NCBI GenBank assembly: GCA_907163345.1
Contig: CAJQUN010000917.1
Location: 1-64,000, forward strand
DNA from: Haberlea rhodopensis
Lineage: Eukaryota; Streptophyta; Magnoliopsida; Lamiales; Gesneriaceae
Direction: 5' to 3'
Length of the DNA: 64,000 bases
Under the pieces are notes generated by a model. That model had not been told where the DNA came from. It did not search any database and saw only the letters and a list, made by a program, of their open reading frames with translations. Shown in pieces: positions 10,738 through 21,700 of the stretch; the stretch's first letter is position 1; each line of letters opens with the position of its first letter. Made by a program: the position numbers and the translations under genes.

Positions 10738-11702
10738 AATTCCAATAGCCTGAGCATATGAGTTGATGCAGACTTTATCACATGGGAGAGAAAATGTCGG
10801 GTTTACGTAACAAGACGGATATGATTCTCTATATCGTGCAAAAAAGCAAAGCAAAATTGAGAACGAAGATGCTGCTCAATTGGTTGAATACTTTGTGAGT
10901 AAGTCGAATAAATAACATTACTTTTATTGGAATATAGAGAGGAATGAAAATAATAGGCTTACGAACTTTTTCTTTCGGGATTATAGTTGTAGTGTCGATT
11001 ACAAATGTTTTGGTGATGTACTTTCGGTAGACACTACTTACCGAACAAATAAGTACAACATGATTTGTTGTCCTTTTGTGGGCATAAATCATCATATGCA
11101 GACTGTCATGTTTGGGTTTGCTTTTATGTCAGACGAAACACATAATTCTTTTGAATGGTTGTTTAGGACATTCCTCTATGGGCGGTAAACAACCTGAAAC
11201 AAGTTTTACTGATCAGTGCCAAGCAATGATGAATGCAACTGCAACTGTTTTTACAGAGTCGCACCATCGATTGTGTCACTGGCATATCTACCAAAATGCA
11301 CCTTCACATTTTGGCAGCTTGAGCAGTAATTCAAGTTTTAAAAAGTTGTGGCATAAATGCATGGTAGAATGTCAGTCTGAAGAAGAGTTTGAGCATATAT
11401 GGTCACAAATGGTTGATTGTTATGGTATTGGAGATATACATTTGTTCTATCTCATGTATGGGTTGCATCACAAGTGGGCTACTGCTTTCAGTTGCCATAA
11501 ATTTAGTGATGGACTTAAGGCTACATCGAGAAGTGAAGGCACGAATGCAGCATTGAAGAAAAATTTTGGTGGTGCAACATCTTCTTTATATGATTGTGTT
11601 CTTGTATATGAAAAAGTTCAAGAGTCTTGGCGTGTGGATGAAACTGAAAAGATTCTCTTAGTCGTCATGGTAGACTTCCAATTGGACAAAACCCATGGAT
11701 GA
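10738..11702 (+). pseudogene. FAR1-related (FRS/FHY3 family) transposase-like pseudogene
   Basis: FAR1-related proteins are transcription factors or transposases derived from MULEs. Visible are part of the N-terminal region (NVGFT, then QDGYDSLYRAKKQSK), the MULE core (DVLSVDTTYRTNKYNMI, TVMFGFAFMSDET, SFEWLFRTFL, TDQCQAMM, HRLCHWHI) and the post-core helix with SRSEGTNAALKK. The first catalytic Asp is in VDTTYR and the second in FTDQC. In-frame stops lie near 10750, in the GFT-QDG segment (about 10807) and after SNK (about 10909), and a frameshift follows FLYGR (about 11187). There is no SWIM zinc finger, because the frame ends at 11702. It lies just after a TRIM-like LTR. Confidence 0.82.
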
Positions 11703-11897
11703 TTTAGGCGGCCAAGACATATACCATGGATATATTTATTTTGTTTATGTAGGATCGAGCGCTTGCCGCTTTACCAATAACTATAGTTAAGGGTAATGGC
11801 GCAACATCAATCTTTTCAACCATACACTGGAACAAGCGCCACGTGTTCGACCGATCACAAAACAGAGTCAATTGTTGAACCCCAACAATCACTCCCC
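11703..11897 (+). other. Unassigned gap between FRS pseudogene and copia LTR fragment
   Basis: The DNA is moderately GC-rich and contains text like GCTTGCCGCTTTACCAATA that often occurs in plant repeats. No ORF, LTR end or RNA gene can be supported. Confidence 0.35.
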
Positions 11898-12213
11898 TGT
11901 TGGGATATGACCTAAGACAACTCATTAGATGATTGTTTATGACATACACTGTATTATGATTTTGTTAATGACAATTCATTATTATATATTATTCGTGTAT
12001 CTGTGTAATATGAATTAATATATAAGTTAATGTCCTTAGAATAATATTGTATTGTTCTTAAAGATTGTCCCTAGTCAAGTATTATCATGAATTAGGATAA
12101 TGATAATGCATTAAGACTAGTATGTTTTGATTGATGAATTGTTCATAGATATGAGATATCAAATCAACACATGGGTACATGTTAGAGAATGATGTATTGG
12201 ACAGACCCACCAT
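11898..12213 (+). repeat. Truncated 5' LTR of copia element E
   Basis: It starts TGTTGGGATATG and matches the first 316 bp of the LTR at 12930 almost base for base. It then breaks off after CAGACCCACCAT and joins RT-RNase H sequence directly. The rest of the LTR, the leader and gag through most of RT have been deleted. Confidence 0.85.
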
Positions 12214-12912
12214 AAGAGACAACGCATGAGTAAGATTCCATATGCGTCAGCTATTGGATCTATCATGTATGCCATGATATGTACTCGCCCCGATGTCTCG
12301 TATGCTCTGAGCATGACGAGCAGATATCAGGTTGATCCAGGTGAATGTCACTGGATTGCAGTCAAGAATATCCTGAAGTACTTGAGAAGAACTAAGGATA
12401 CATTCTTGATTTATGGAGGTGAGGAAGAGCTCAATGTAATAGGTTACACTGATGCAAGCTTCCAAACCGACAAAGATGATTTCCGATCGCAATCAGGATA
12501 TGTGTTTTGCCTAAAGGTGCTGTAAGCTGGAAGAGTTCAAAGCAAGAGACAATAGCCGATTCTACAATTGAAGCTGAATACATTGCTGCCTCACATGCAG
12601 CAAAGGAAGTTGTTTGGATCAAGAAGTTCATTTCTGAACTTGGGGTGATGCCTAGCATACTAGATCCGATTGAACTCTATTGTGACAATAATGGAGCCAT
12701 CGCATTGGCTAAGGAACCTAGATCTCACCAAAGATCCAAGCACATACTTCGGCGCTTTCATTTCATTCGAGAAATCGTTGAAAGAGGAGATGAAATATGC
12801 AAAGTACCAACTGATGATAATGTATCTGACCCACTGACGAAGCCACTATCACAGCAGAAGCATGATCGTCATACTAGATCTCTAGGCATTAAGTATATGT
12901 CTGATTGGTCTT
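12214..12912 (+). pseudogene. pol: RT connection and RNase H of copia element E
   Basis: Text such as YASAIGSIMYAMICTRPDVS, YLRRTKDTFLIYGG, GYTDASFQTDKDD, STIEAEYIAAS, DNNGAIALAKEPRS and DPLTKPLSQQKHDRHT is the C-terminal RT and RNase H of Ty1/copia. Asp and Glu of the RNase H site are present. A 4-nt deletion near 12517, relative to the sister copy at 25720-25735, shifts the frame after GYVFCL. The true stop is at 12912-12914, followed by the polypurine tract (CAAGTGGGAGATT) and the next LTR. Confidence 0.88.
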
Positions 12913-12929
12913 AGTGCAAGTGGGAGATT

Positions 12930-14383
12930 TGTTGGGATATGCCCTAAGACAACTCATTAGATGATTGTTTATGACATACACTGTATTATGATTTTGTTAA
13001 TGACAATTCATTATTATATATCATTCGTGTATCTGTGTAATATGAATTAATATATAAGTTAATGTCCTTAGAATAATATTGTATTGTTCTTAAAGATTGT
13101 CCCTAGTCAAGTATTATCATGAATTATGATAATGATAATGCATTAAGACTAGTATGTTTTGATTGATGAATTGTTCATAGATATGAGATATCAAATCAAC
13201 ACATGGGTACATGTTAGAGAACGATGTACTGGACAGACCCACCATGAGAATGCTACATGGATAGTTATATGAACGTCATAAGCAATTATCATAGTGATAA
13301 TGATGTATGTAATCCTAGCGACTTGAGATCACCAGAGATCCCAACATAAGGAGTCATGTATCTTATTGTCAAACGTTACATGTAACAGGGTAAACTATAA
13401 AGACAAGCATTGGATACACCACGAATTATGTAGAGGGATGTTGAGTGATCAAGAAAGGATTTGTCCCTCCTATATAACAGGAGAAGCGGCCCTTGATCAA
13501 GTAAGACTAAAATGCATGGCGGTGCTCGAATGAGTCGATATGTGATATCGAGCTTATTTGTTTATTCTAGTTATACTTGGGGATCAAGAAATAAAGATTG
13601 AATATACGAGTATGACTATTCCATGACTCGTGTTCAATCTAAACACATTGGACAAAGGGATTAAGTTACATGGTTATATTATCGCAGTTCGTAGGTTATG
13701 TCGAGTCAATGACATTCTTGTAATTTGGGTAGCCTTGATGTGTTGCTAGATACCGCTCATTGCTTGTGACATAAAATTAGATTTTATGTCGCTGCCAACA
13801 TTGCAAGATCCTATCGGGTCGCACAAAAGATTAAATCGATAAGGGGAATTAAATTCATTGGATGAATTAATTAATTAAGAAGAGTCTTAATTACATGATT
13901 ATAAGGATTTAATTAAATCATGGGTTTGGGCCCATGAGGCTTTGAGAAAGCCTTTAATTAAATCCAACATATACCATGCTAACAAGGTTTAGAGAGATAT
14001 AGTTAATTCACAAAACCTAATAGCCACTCCATAAGAGCTCTCGACCGCCGCCTCATCCTCACACCTCACGCCGCCGTGCCGCCGTGACGTGGTGGTTTTG
14101 ACGGCCGTCGTTGATCGGTTTTGAACTGTGAGTTCAGTTTTGGTTTAAGAACAAGTCTAGCAACTTGTTTTTGAACAACCTCTTCGATTTGATCGTGTGG
14201 ATACCATAGATGCAATATCTTGGAGGTTTTGCTCATGACTCGTGGTTTGGCATCGCTTCTGCATCAAACACGCTACAAGGGTAAGACTCTTTTACATTCC
14301 GATATGAATACTTTGTATAGGTCCTAGGTTAGGAATCCAATATTTTATTTCCGCTGCGTACTTTGCTCGTTGGATTCCTTACA
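12930..14383 (+). repeat. Copia LTR serving as 3' LTR of E and 5' LTR of D
   Basis: 1454 bp, starting TGTTGGGATATGCCC and ending GGATTCCTTACA. On its left are RNase H and a polypurine tract, as expected of a 3' LTR. On its right is a tRNA-Met primer site, as expected of a 5' LTR. This marks a tandem LTR-internal-LTR-internal structure. A TA-rich stretch near 13990-14010 could hold the promoter, but no clear TATA was chosen. Confidence 0.88.
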
Positions 14384-14384
14384 G

Positions 14385-14397
14385 TGGTATCAGAGCC
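14385..14397 (+). promoter_or_regulatory. tRNA-iMet primer site of copia element D
   Basis: TGGTATCAGAGCC follows the LTR end after one base. Confidence 0.85.
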
Positions 14398-14688
14398 GTG
14401 TAAAAGCTCATATTGGAATTATGTGGTTAATTGTTTAATCATATTTAGAATTATATTGCATGCTTTGAAACTGTATATAATCATATATGATATGAGTAAA
14501 TCGAGTTTGTGAAAATCATCGTAAAATTATATATGATATAATTGACAATTTATGTATACGATACACGAAGGCGCAAAACCGAGCCCATGGCTCTTGATGG
14601 TTCGGCCATCACCAACCATGACTCACGGCCGCCGCATGCTAGCTAGGGTTCGGACCCTTGGCTCGAGTATGGGCCAAGCCGCCACACC
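14398..14688 (+). other. Leader of copia D, first part
   Basis: Untranslated sequence after the primer site. It matches the start of the element-C leader read on the minus strand from 31038. It includes CTAGGGTTCGG-type text near 14643 that belongs to the repeated palindromes of this leader. Confidence 0.7.
14684..14688. repeat. Target duplication of element C, left copy (ACACC)
   Basis: ACACC stands immediately left of TGTTAG and is repeated at 32267-32271 right after CTAACA. This 5-bp duplication marks the ends of the integrated element C. Confidence 0.85.
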
Positions 14689-16185
14689 TGTTAGTAATCT
14701 AATGAGCATACAACGCAGCGGAATAAAATTTTTATGGATTACTAAACACCGGATCTATACATAGGATTTCATATCGGATAAAGGAATACAAAAGTCTCAC
14801 CCTTGTAGCGTGTTTGAGCCGATTCCACGGAGCAGCACCACGTCCAACGTCTCCTTCGAGTCACAAGCAAAACTTGTCAAGTTTTGCCTCCACGATATCC
14901 ACACGATCAAATCGAACAAAAGGGGATAGTTTAAAAACAAGTTGTTAGACAAGTTCTTAAACCGGAACCAAAAACCACACTTGATTCACAATCAAATGAT
15001 GGCACAAAGTCACCAAGAACCACACGGCTATGAAGAGGCCGAGAGCTCAAGATGGTGCGGCGGCCGAGAGCCTTTTTGGTGCTAGGTTTTATGATATGAT
15101 GTGTTAATCTAATTAAACACCTTGTTAACAAATTATATATGATTAATTAAAGGCTTTCATAAAGCCTCATGGGCTTAAGCCCATGATTTTAATTTAATCC
15201 TTATAATTATTAATTAAGACTCTTCTTAATTATTTAATTCATCCAATGAATTTAATTCCCTTTATCGATTTAATCTTTTGTGCGACCCGATAGGATCTTG
15301 TAATGTTGGCAGTGACATAAAATCTCATTTTACGTTACAAGCAAGGAGCGGTGTCTAGCAACACATCGAGGCTACCCAAATTACAAGAATGTCAATGACT
15401 CGACATAACCTTTAGAACTTGTGATAATATTAACCATGTAACTTAATCCCTTTGTCCTTTGTGTTTAGATTGAACACGAGTCATGGAATAGTCATACTCG
15501 TATATTCAATCTCTATTTCTTGATCCCCAAGTAGAACTAGAACAAACGAATAAGCTCAATATCTCATATCGACTCATTCGAGCATGGCCATGCATTTTAG
15601 TTCTCACTTGATCAAGGGCCAAACACATCTCCTGTTATATAGGAGGGACAAATCCTATCTCGATCAGTCAACATCCCTCTACACAATTCGTAGTGTATCC
15701 AATAGTCGCCTTTATAGATTACCCTGTTACGGGTAACATTTGACGATATCAAGATACATAACTCCTTATGTTGGGATCTCTGATGATCACAAGTCGTAAG
15801 GATTACATACATTATTATCACTATGAGAATTGCATATGACGATCATATAACTATCCATGTTGCATTCTCATGGTGGGTCTGTCCAGTACATCATTCTCTA
15901 ACATGTACCCATGTATTGATTTGATATCTCATATCAATGAACAATTCATCAATCAATACATACTAGTCTCTATGTATTATCATTATCCTGATTCATGATA
16001 ATACTTGACTAGGGACAATGTTTAAGAATAATACATTATTATTCTAAGGACATTAACATATATATTTATTCACATTGCACAGTTAAAAGAATAATATACA
16101 ATAATGAATTGCCATTCATAAAATCATATTACATTGTATGTCATAAACAATCATCTAATGATATGTCTTAGGGCATATCCCAACA
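14689..16185 (-). repeat. 3' LTR of copia element C
   Basis: 1497 bp. In element sense it runs from TGTTGGGATATGCCC (16185) to ACTAACA (14689). It is the reverse-strand relative of the LTR at 12930, with scattered substitutions. Confidence 0.88.
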
Positions 16186-16425
16186 AATCTCCCACTTGCA
16201 CTAAGACCACTCAGACATATACCTAATGCCTAGAGATCTAGTATGACGATCATGCTTCTGCTGTGACAGTGGCTTCATCAATGGGTCAGATACATTATCA
16301 TCTGTTGGTACTTTGCATATTTTAACATCTCCCCTTTCAATGATTTCTCGAATGAAATGAAAACGCCAAAGTATGTGCTTGGATCTTTGGTGAGATCTAG
16401 GTTCCTTAGCTAATGCGATCGCTCT
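16186..16425 (-). pseudogene. pol: RNase H C-terminus of copia C, left of the Gypsy-1 insertion
   Basis: It encodes IALAKEPRSHQRSKHILW, FIREIIERGDVKICK, DPLMKPLSQQKHDRHTRS and MSEWS with its stop. The polypurine tract (AAGTGGGAGATT) lies between the stop and the LTR. The frame enters Gypsy-1 LTR sequence at 16425 and resumes as ELYCDNNGA at 25539. Confidence 0.88.
16421..16425. repeat. Gypsy-1 target duplication, left copy (GCTCT)
   Basis: GCTCT precedes the left LTR and GCTCC (25539-25543) follows the right one. They match at four of five bases. The expected RNase H text is continuous if one copy is removed. Confidence 0.75.
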
Positions 16426-17176
16426 TGTGATATCCCCGAAATGATCAATTGCAACTTGGTGCATTAATTGTGTTTATATGATTAATTATGATGGTAATTA
16501 ATTATGTGTTGGAATTATTATGTGGAAATGCTTAGTCATGTGTTAGAGTGACCCGGGATAGCATTTCAGGGTGCATGTTGGGTATGTTGGGAATTATGGT
16601 TGGAAGCATGATTTATTTGCCTTGGTTAGCAATTAATTAGAAATCATGTGTTTAATTGATATTTTGGTGCATTTGGTTTAATGCTTTGGAAAATATCATG
16701 TTGGGGTGTTTTATACACCATGGGTTGTGGATTGCATTTTTAATTAACTCAACTTTTATACCCCAACCCCACCACCCACTCTTACTTTTACTTTACCAAA
16801 CAACACCCAAACCCTTTCTTTTTCTCTTCATTTTCGAGTTCCAGCTTTGGGGTGAAGAGAAGTCCATGCAAAATCTTGATTTGTGGAGTTTATTGGGTGA
16901 TTTGAGATCCCCAAGAGGTATGGATACCTCATGGTTGTTTTTGTAAGGTTTTGTTTAAGTTTGGTATGATTTTAAAGGATTTTAAAATGGGTTTGTTCTG
17001 GGGGTTGTTGTGGTTTTGGTATTATTTTGGGTGGATGTTAAATATATGAGTTAATGTAGATGTTTATTGATGGTTTTGAGTGGTTTTGTATGGTTGGTGT
17101 TGGATTAATTGAGTTTGTTTGAGTTGGGGTTGAAGATGGGTGAATAGTGCCCGAAAATCGGATGCCCAGAGCTCGG

Positions 17177-17380
17177 CGATCGATCGGCGCCTTTCCGATC
17201 GATCGCGAGCTGCAGTGCTGGAGGCAGTGGACTTCAGCGATCGATCGCGAGTTTGGCGCGATCGATCGGCGAGGCCGCGATCGATCGGCGCAAACTCAGC
17301 GATCGATCGCGGATTGGCAAATTTTGTTGCTCGAGACAGTGGGGTCTCGCGATCGATCGGGGCTGTATGGCGATCGATCG
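17177..17380. repeat. Array of eight CGATCGATCG palindromes in Gypsy-1 5' LTR
   Basis: The exact 10-mer starts at 17177, 17196, 17238, 17259, 17278, 17300, 17350 and 17371. The start-to-start steps are 19, 42, 21, 19, 22, 50 and 21 bp. The cluster is CpG-rich within AT-rich LTR DNA. Each unit is a perfect palindrome with three CpGs. Confidence 0.95.
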
Positions 17381-17762
17381 CGAGACACCAAAAATGGTGT
17401 TTTTGGATTTTTTTAGTAGGATTTTTGGTATTGGACTATTATTGGGTTCTAATATTGATTTGTGTGAATGTGTAGAACCATCCCAGGTGGCAACACAGCC
17501 AAGGCATTGAAGTCCTACCATATCCTACATTTTGGTAAGGTACGTAGTGGACGTACGGGCACCCAACGGCACATGTATCTTATATACTCATTGTTTATGC
17601 ATTGTGGATGCGAGTATATATGCAGTATTGCATTGTGGATGCAAATACATGTTATGCATGATGTTTATAGATGCATATGATGATTATTGGTGCACATCCC
17701 ATGAGTCGTGGTCATCCCTTGATGATTTTAATGCTTGCCGCTATTTTGTTTGGTTCCGCTAA

Positions 17763-17910
17763 ATGTGAAGCGAGGGGTGGGAGCGCCGCATGTCACATTT
17801 GAGCGTGGTTATCATATAGGGCGAGGAAAGGGTATTTGCCGCTCAATGTGAGGCGAGGGGTGGGAGTCCCGCATGTCCATTGAAGCGAGGTTATCCTATG
17901 CCGCCTATAT
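17763..17910 (+). repeat. 83-bp direct repeats in Gypsy-1 LTR
   Basis: GCGAGGGGTGGGAG recurs at 17770 and 17853 within longer similar units, and a third partial GCGAGGGGC follows near 17928. Related repeats in the reverse sense occur in the Gypsy-2 LTRs (about 37125-37290 and 43695-43860). Confidence 0.8.
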
Positions 17911-18493
17911 GTAAATAAGCGAGGGGCATTAAAATACATTGTGATGGACAGACTAGGGATTGGTGATCAGTATTTGGTATTGATGAGATGGCATATGTCA
18001 TGACATGTTTAGACCATTAAAAATAATCTATTGATTATACTCATGAGTTATGATACAGGGACAACCAAACGGGAAGCGTTTGAAATGCATGGGGAAAAAC
18101 AGGAAGTGTTTTATTATGATTATGCATTTACGCTTTATCTTCATATTGTGTTGAATATGAATGATTATTATTGCTCATGTTTGGGGGTTGTCCTTGTAGG
18201 TACACGTTTGGCATGATAGATGGGCTAGACGGGTTGAGATGGTGAGCTTGTTGAGGATGCTTTTGGGACTTGAAGGACAGGATTGCTTCCTATAGTGTCT
18301 ACTCTAGGAGTAGCTTGAACTATAGTTAAACACATTCATTGATTGGAATGTAATTAATCCATTTTAGTAGTCCTTATTTTTGGCATGTAATGCTTAAGCT
18401 CATAGACTCAACACGTTCTTTTACACTCTGATCTTTTAAATTAGCTCTATTATGCCTTGACTCCGCACTTAAGGATTAGGGTCCTTACATTAG

Positions 18494-18506
18494 TGGTATC
18501 AGAGCA
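18494..18506 (+). promoter_or_regulatory. tRNA-iMet primer site of Gypsy-1
   Basis: TGGTATCAGAGCA lies four bases after the 5' LTR. A leader of about 200 bp follows up to the gag ATG at 18703. Confidence 0.88.
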
Positions 18507-18702
18507 GTGGTTAGAGAACCCGGGAACGAGTGAAGGGTAGCCTTAGCATGATTGGCTAGGTGCTTACATTTGAAGCATGTTTATGCATGTGGTGCATATT
18601 AATGTATATCCTGTTATACTAACGTGCTTATTCTCATTCCTGTTATCTAACGGCATAACATATATATTGCTTTGGAATTGTTGTTAACATTTGTGTTACA
18701 GC

Positions 18703-21700
18703 ATGGCTGCTAATGAGGAGGTTGGAGATGTTGGTAGTGTGAACGCAAGCGTTGGACAAGTGAACCCTCTACCTCCACCGGCCGTAGGCATGGAACCCGT
18801 AGCTCAGTTATTACTACCGGGTGAGATCAGTTTGACACAATTTCTGTCTTACCATCCGCCCCGGTTTGAGGGGACAGAGTCCGGAGAAGAGGCTGAAGAG
18901 TGGCTGGAAAGACTTGAACAGATCTTTGTATCGGCTCCTTGTGCTGTTACAGCTTGGCTGAGGCTGGCGGAGTTTCAGTTAGCTAAGAAACCTCTAATGT
19001 GGTGGAGGAGCACGATGATGGAGCTAAGAGCACTAGGTGCTGTGATTGATTGGACACTCTTCAGGACTAGGTTTCTGAACCGGTACTTCTCCGCAGCGGC
19101 GAGACAGACGAAGGAGGACGAATTTACAAGTTTGAAACAGGGGAACATGACGGTGTCAGACTATGCCACGCGGTACTCTTCGTTGCTGAGGTATGTTCCC
19201 CACATTGCCACCAATGGGCACGCAAAGATGAGAAATTTTATGAAGGGGTTGCGACCGGAGCTCTATGACCGGGTTATCACCAATAACCCAACTTCTTTTG
19301 ATGATGCTCTCACAAGGGCGGAGCTTGCCGAGCTTGGGGTGGGAGCTTATTCTAGTGCTATGCCACCACCAGTACCGCAACAGAGGCAGACTAATGACAG
19401 CTTGAGGCCCCGAGGAGAGCCATTTAAACCTCGTGGTGCCTCTTCATCTTCGCGATTTGGTGGAAAGAAATTCTTTGGACAGAAGCAGGAGGGCAAGAAG
19501 GGCAATTGGTCGGCCAATCGAGGGTCTTCACAAGGGAATAGGCCGGGAGAGCCGAGGTGCGACAATTGTGGAGGACCACATTCTTCAAGCAAGTGCCCTG
19601 CCTGTTATATCTGTGGCAAGATGGGCCACATCGCTCGGTATTGCCCCACCCGGGGAGGATAGTCTGAGTTTCAGGGCAACAGGCCGAGGTTTGATGATAG
19701 GACAGTGCAGCAGAGGCAACAGTTTGGGCCTCGACCATCGGGAGGTCAGACAGTGTGACCGCCCCAGGGACAGGTGTATGCACTGACCAGAGAGCAGGCC
19801 CAGGCAGCCCCAGAGGAGGTGATCGCCGGTACATGTCATTTATTTACGTACCCTGCTTTTATTTTGATCGATACAGGTGCCTCCCACTCTTTTGTGTCTG
19901 TTGGTTTTGTGGAAAGACACCATATGCGCACGTCTTCTTTACCCACGCCTCTCTTGGTCTCGACACCCACTGGAAGAAATGTCGTTGCTTATCAGTTTTT
20001 GGCAGATAGCCTCATTTATTTTGAGGGCAACGAATTGAGATCAGACTTGATTGTGTTGGGCATGTCAGACTTCGACTGCATCTTGGGTATTGATGTTCTG
20101 AACAGATATCAGGCAGTGGTAGATTGCCGGCAGAGGACAGTGAAGTTCAGACCTGAGTTGGGCAGTCAGTGGACCTTCTATGGCAACGGTTTTCGTGCGA
20201 AGATTCCGTTGATTTCAGCGATCAAGATGACTCAGTTGTTGGAACGTGGCCACACGGGCTATCTCATTTATGCCGTGGACACGTCTGGGAAGAGTAAAGA
20301 ATTGAGAGTTGAAGATGTGCCAGTAGTGGCAGAGTTTGCTGATGTATTCCCAGAAGAGATCCCAGGATTCCCACCGGCTAGGGAAGTTGAGTTTGGGATC
20401 GAGCTGTTGCCAGGGACATCCGCTATCTCTCGTGCACCTTATAGGATGGCACCGACTGAGTTGAGAGAGTTGAAAGAACAGTTGCAGGATCTCCTTGACA
20501 AGGGATATATACGCCCGAGCGTGTCGCCATGGGGCGCACCAGTTCTCTTTGTGAAGAAGAAGGACGGCTCGATGCGGTTGTGCATCGATTACCGGCAACT
20601 GAATAAGGCTACAGTGAAGAACAAGTATCCTCTTCCAAGGATCGACGATCTGTTTGATCAGTTGCAAGGTACCAGGGTGTATAGCAAGATTGATTTGAGA
20701 TCCGGATATCATCAGATTCGAGTCAGAGAGGAAGATGTGCAGAAGACAGCATTCCGGACCCGATATGGACATTATGAGTTCCTAGTGATGCCGTTCGGCG
20801 TGACGAATGCTCCAGCCGTCTTTATGAGTCTGATGAACAGAGTGTTTTAGCCGTATCTTGATCAGTTCGTCATTGTGTTTATTGACGACATTCTCATCTA
20901 TTCCCGGAGTGAGGAAGAGCACGCGAAACACTTGAGGACAGTGCTCCAGATTCTTCGAGATCACCAGTTGTATGCCAAGCTCAGTAAGTGTGAGTTTTGG
21001 TTGAGCAGTGTAGTGTTTCTGGGCCATGTCATATCGAGCAGCGGAATATCTGTGGATCCCAGGAAGATCGAAGCTGTGATGGAGTGGGCTGCCCCCACTT
21101 CTGTGCCTGAGATTCGGAGCTTCCTTGGTCTGGCCGGATATTATCGACGCTTTGTCGAGGGCTTTTCGAAGATTGCCAAGCCGTTGACACAGTTGACCCA
21201 GAAAGGAGTACCTTTCTTTTGGTCAGAAGCTTGTGAGGAGAGCTTCCAGGAGTTAAAGCATCGTTTGACGACGGCGCCAGTGTTAGTGATCCCTACGGAG
21301 AACTCCAGATTTGTTCTGTATACTGACGCATCACTTCAGGGCCTTGGGTGTGTTCTGATGCAAGATAAGCATGTGGTAGCTTATGCATCGAGGCAGTTGA
21401 AGCCGCATGAGACCAGATATCCAGTTCATGACTTGGAATTGGCGGCTATCATCTTCGCCCTGAAGATTTGGAGGCATTATTTGTATGGTACTTCATTTAC
21501 CATTTACACGGATCACAAGAGCCTCAAATTTTTATTCACTCAGGCAGAGCTGAACATGAGGCAGAGGAGGTGGATGGACCTACTCAAGGACTATGATTGC
21601 GAGATAGAGTACCATCCCGGGAAAGCCAATTTGACAGCAGACGCTTTGAGCCGGAAAGTGAGGAGTTCTGCTGAGGACGTCATCCATTTGTCGGCTATGA

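Larger units (their letters stand above)
16426..18489 (+). repeat. 5' LTR of Gypsy-1
   Basis: 2064 bp, from TGTGATATCC to GGTCCTTACA. It holds the CGATCGATCG array, 83-bp direct repeats and duplicated short words (CATTGTGGATGC near 17598 and 17631). Small ORFs inside it are chance frames. Confidence 0.92.

Noticed and set aside
11750..11800. Possible tRNA-like or SINE promoter boxes (TAGTTATTGG and GCTCGATCC on the minus strand)
   Set aside because: The A-box-like and B-box-like words are only about 12 bp apart, too close for a Pol III promoter, and no cloverleaf can be drawn.
17140..17521. Overlapping ORFs rich in AIDR/SIDR repeats on both strands (also at 24187-24570, 37664-37960, 44214-44528)
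   Set aside because: They are read through the CGATCGATCG palindromes, which are open in every frame and give the same peptides on both strands. They lie inside LTRs and the frames differ between copies.
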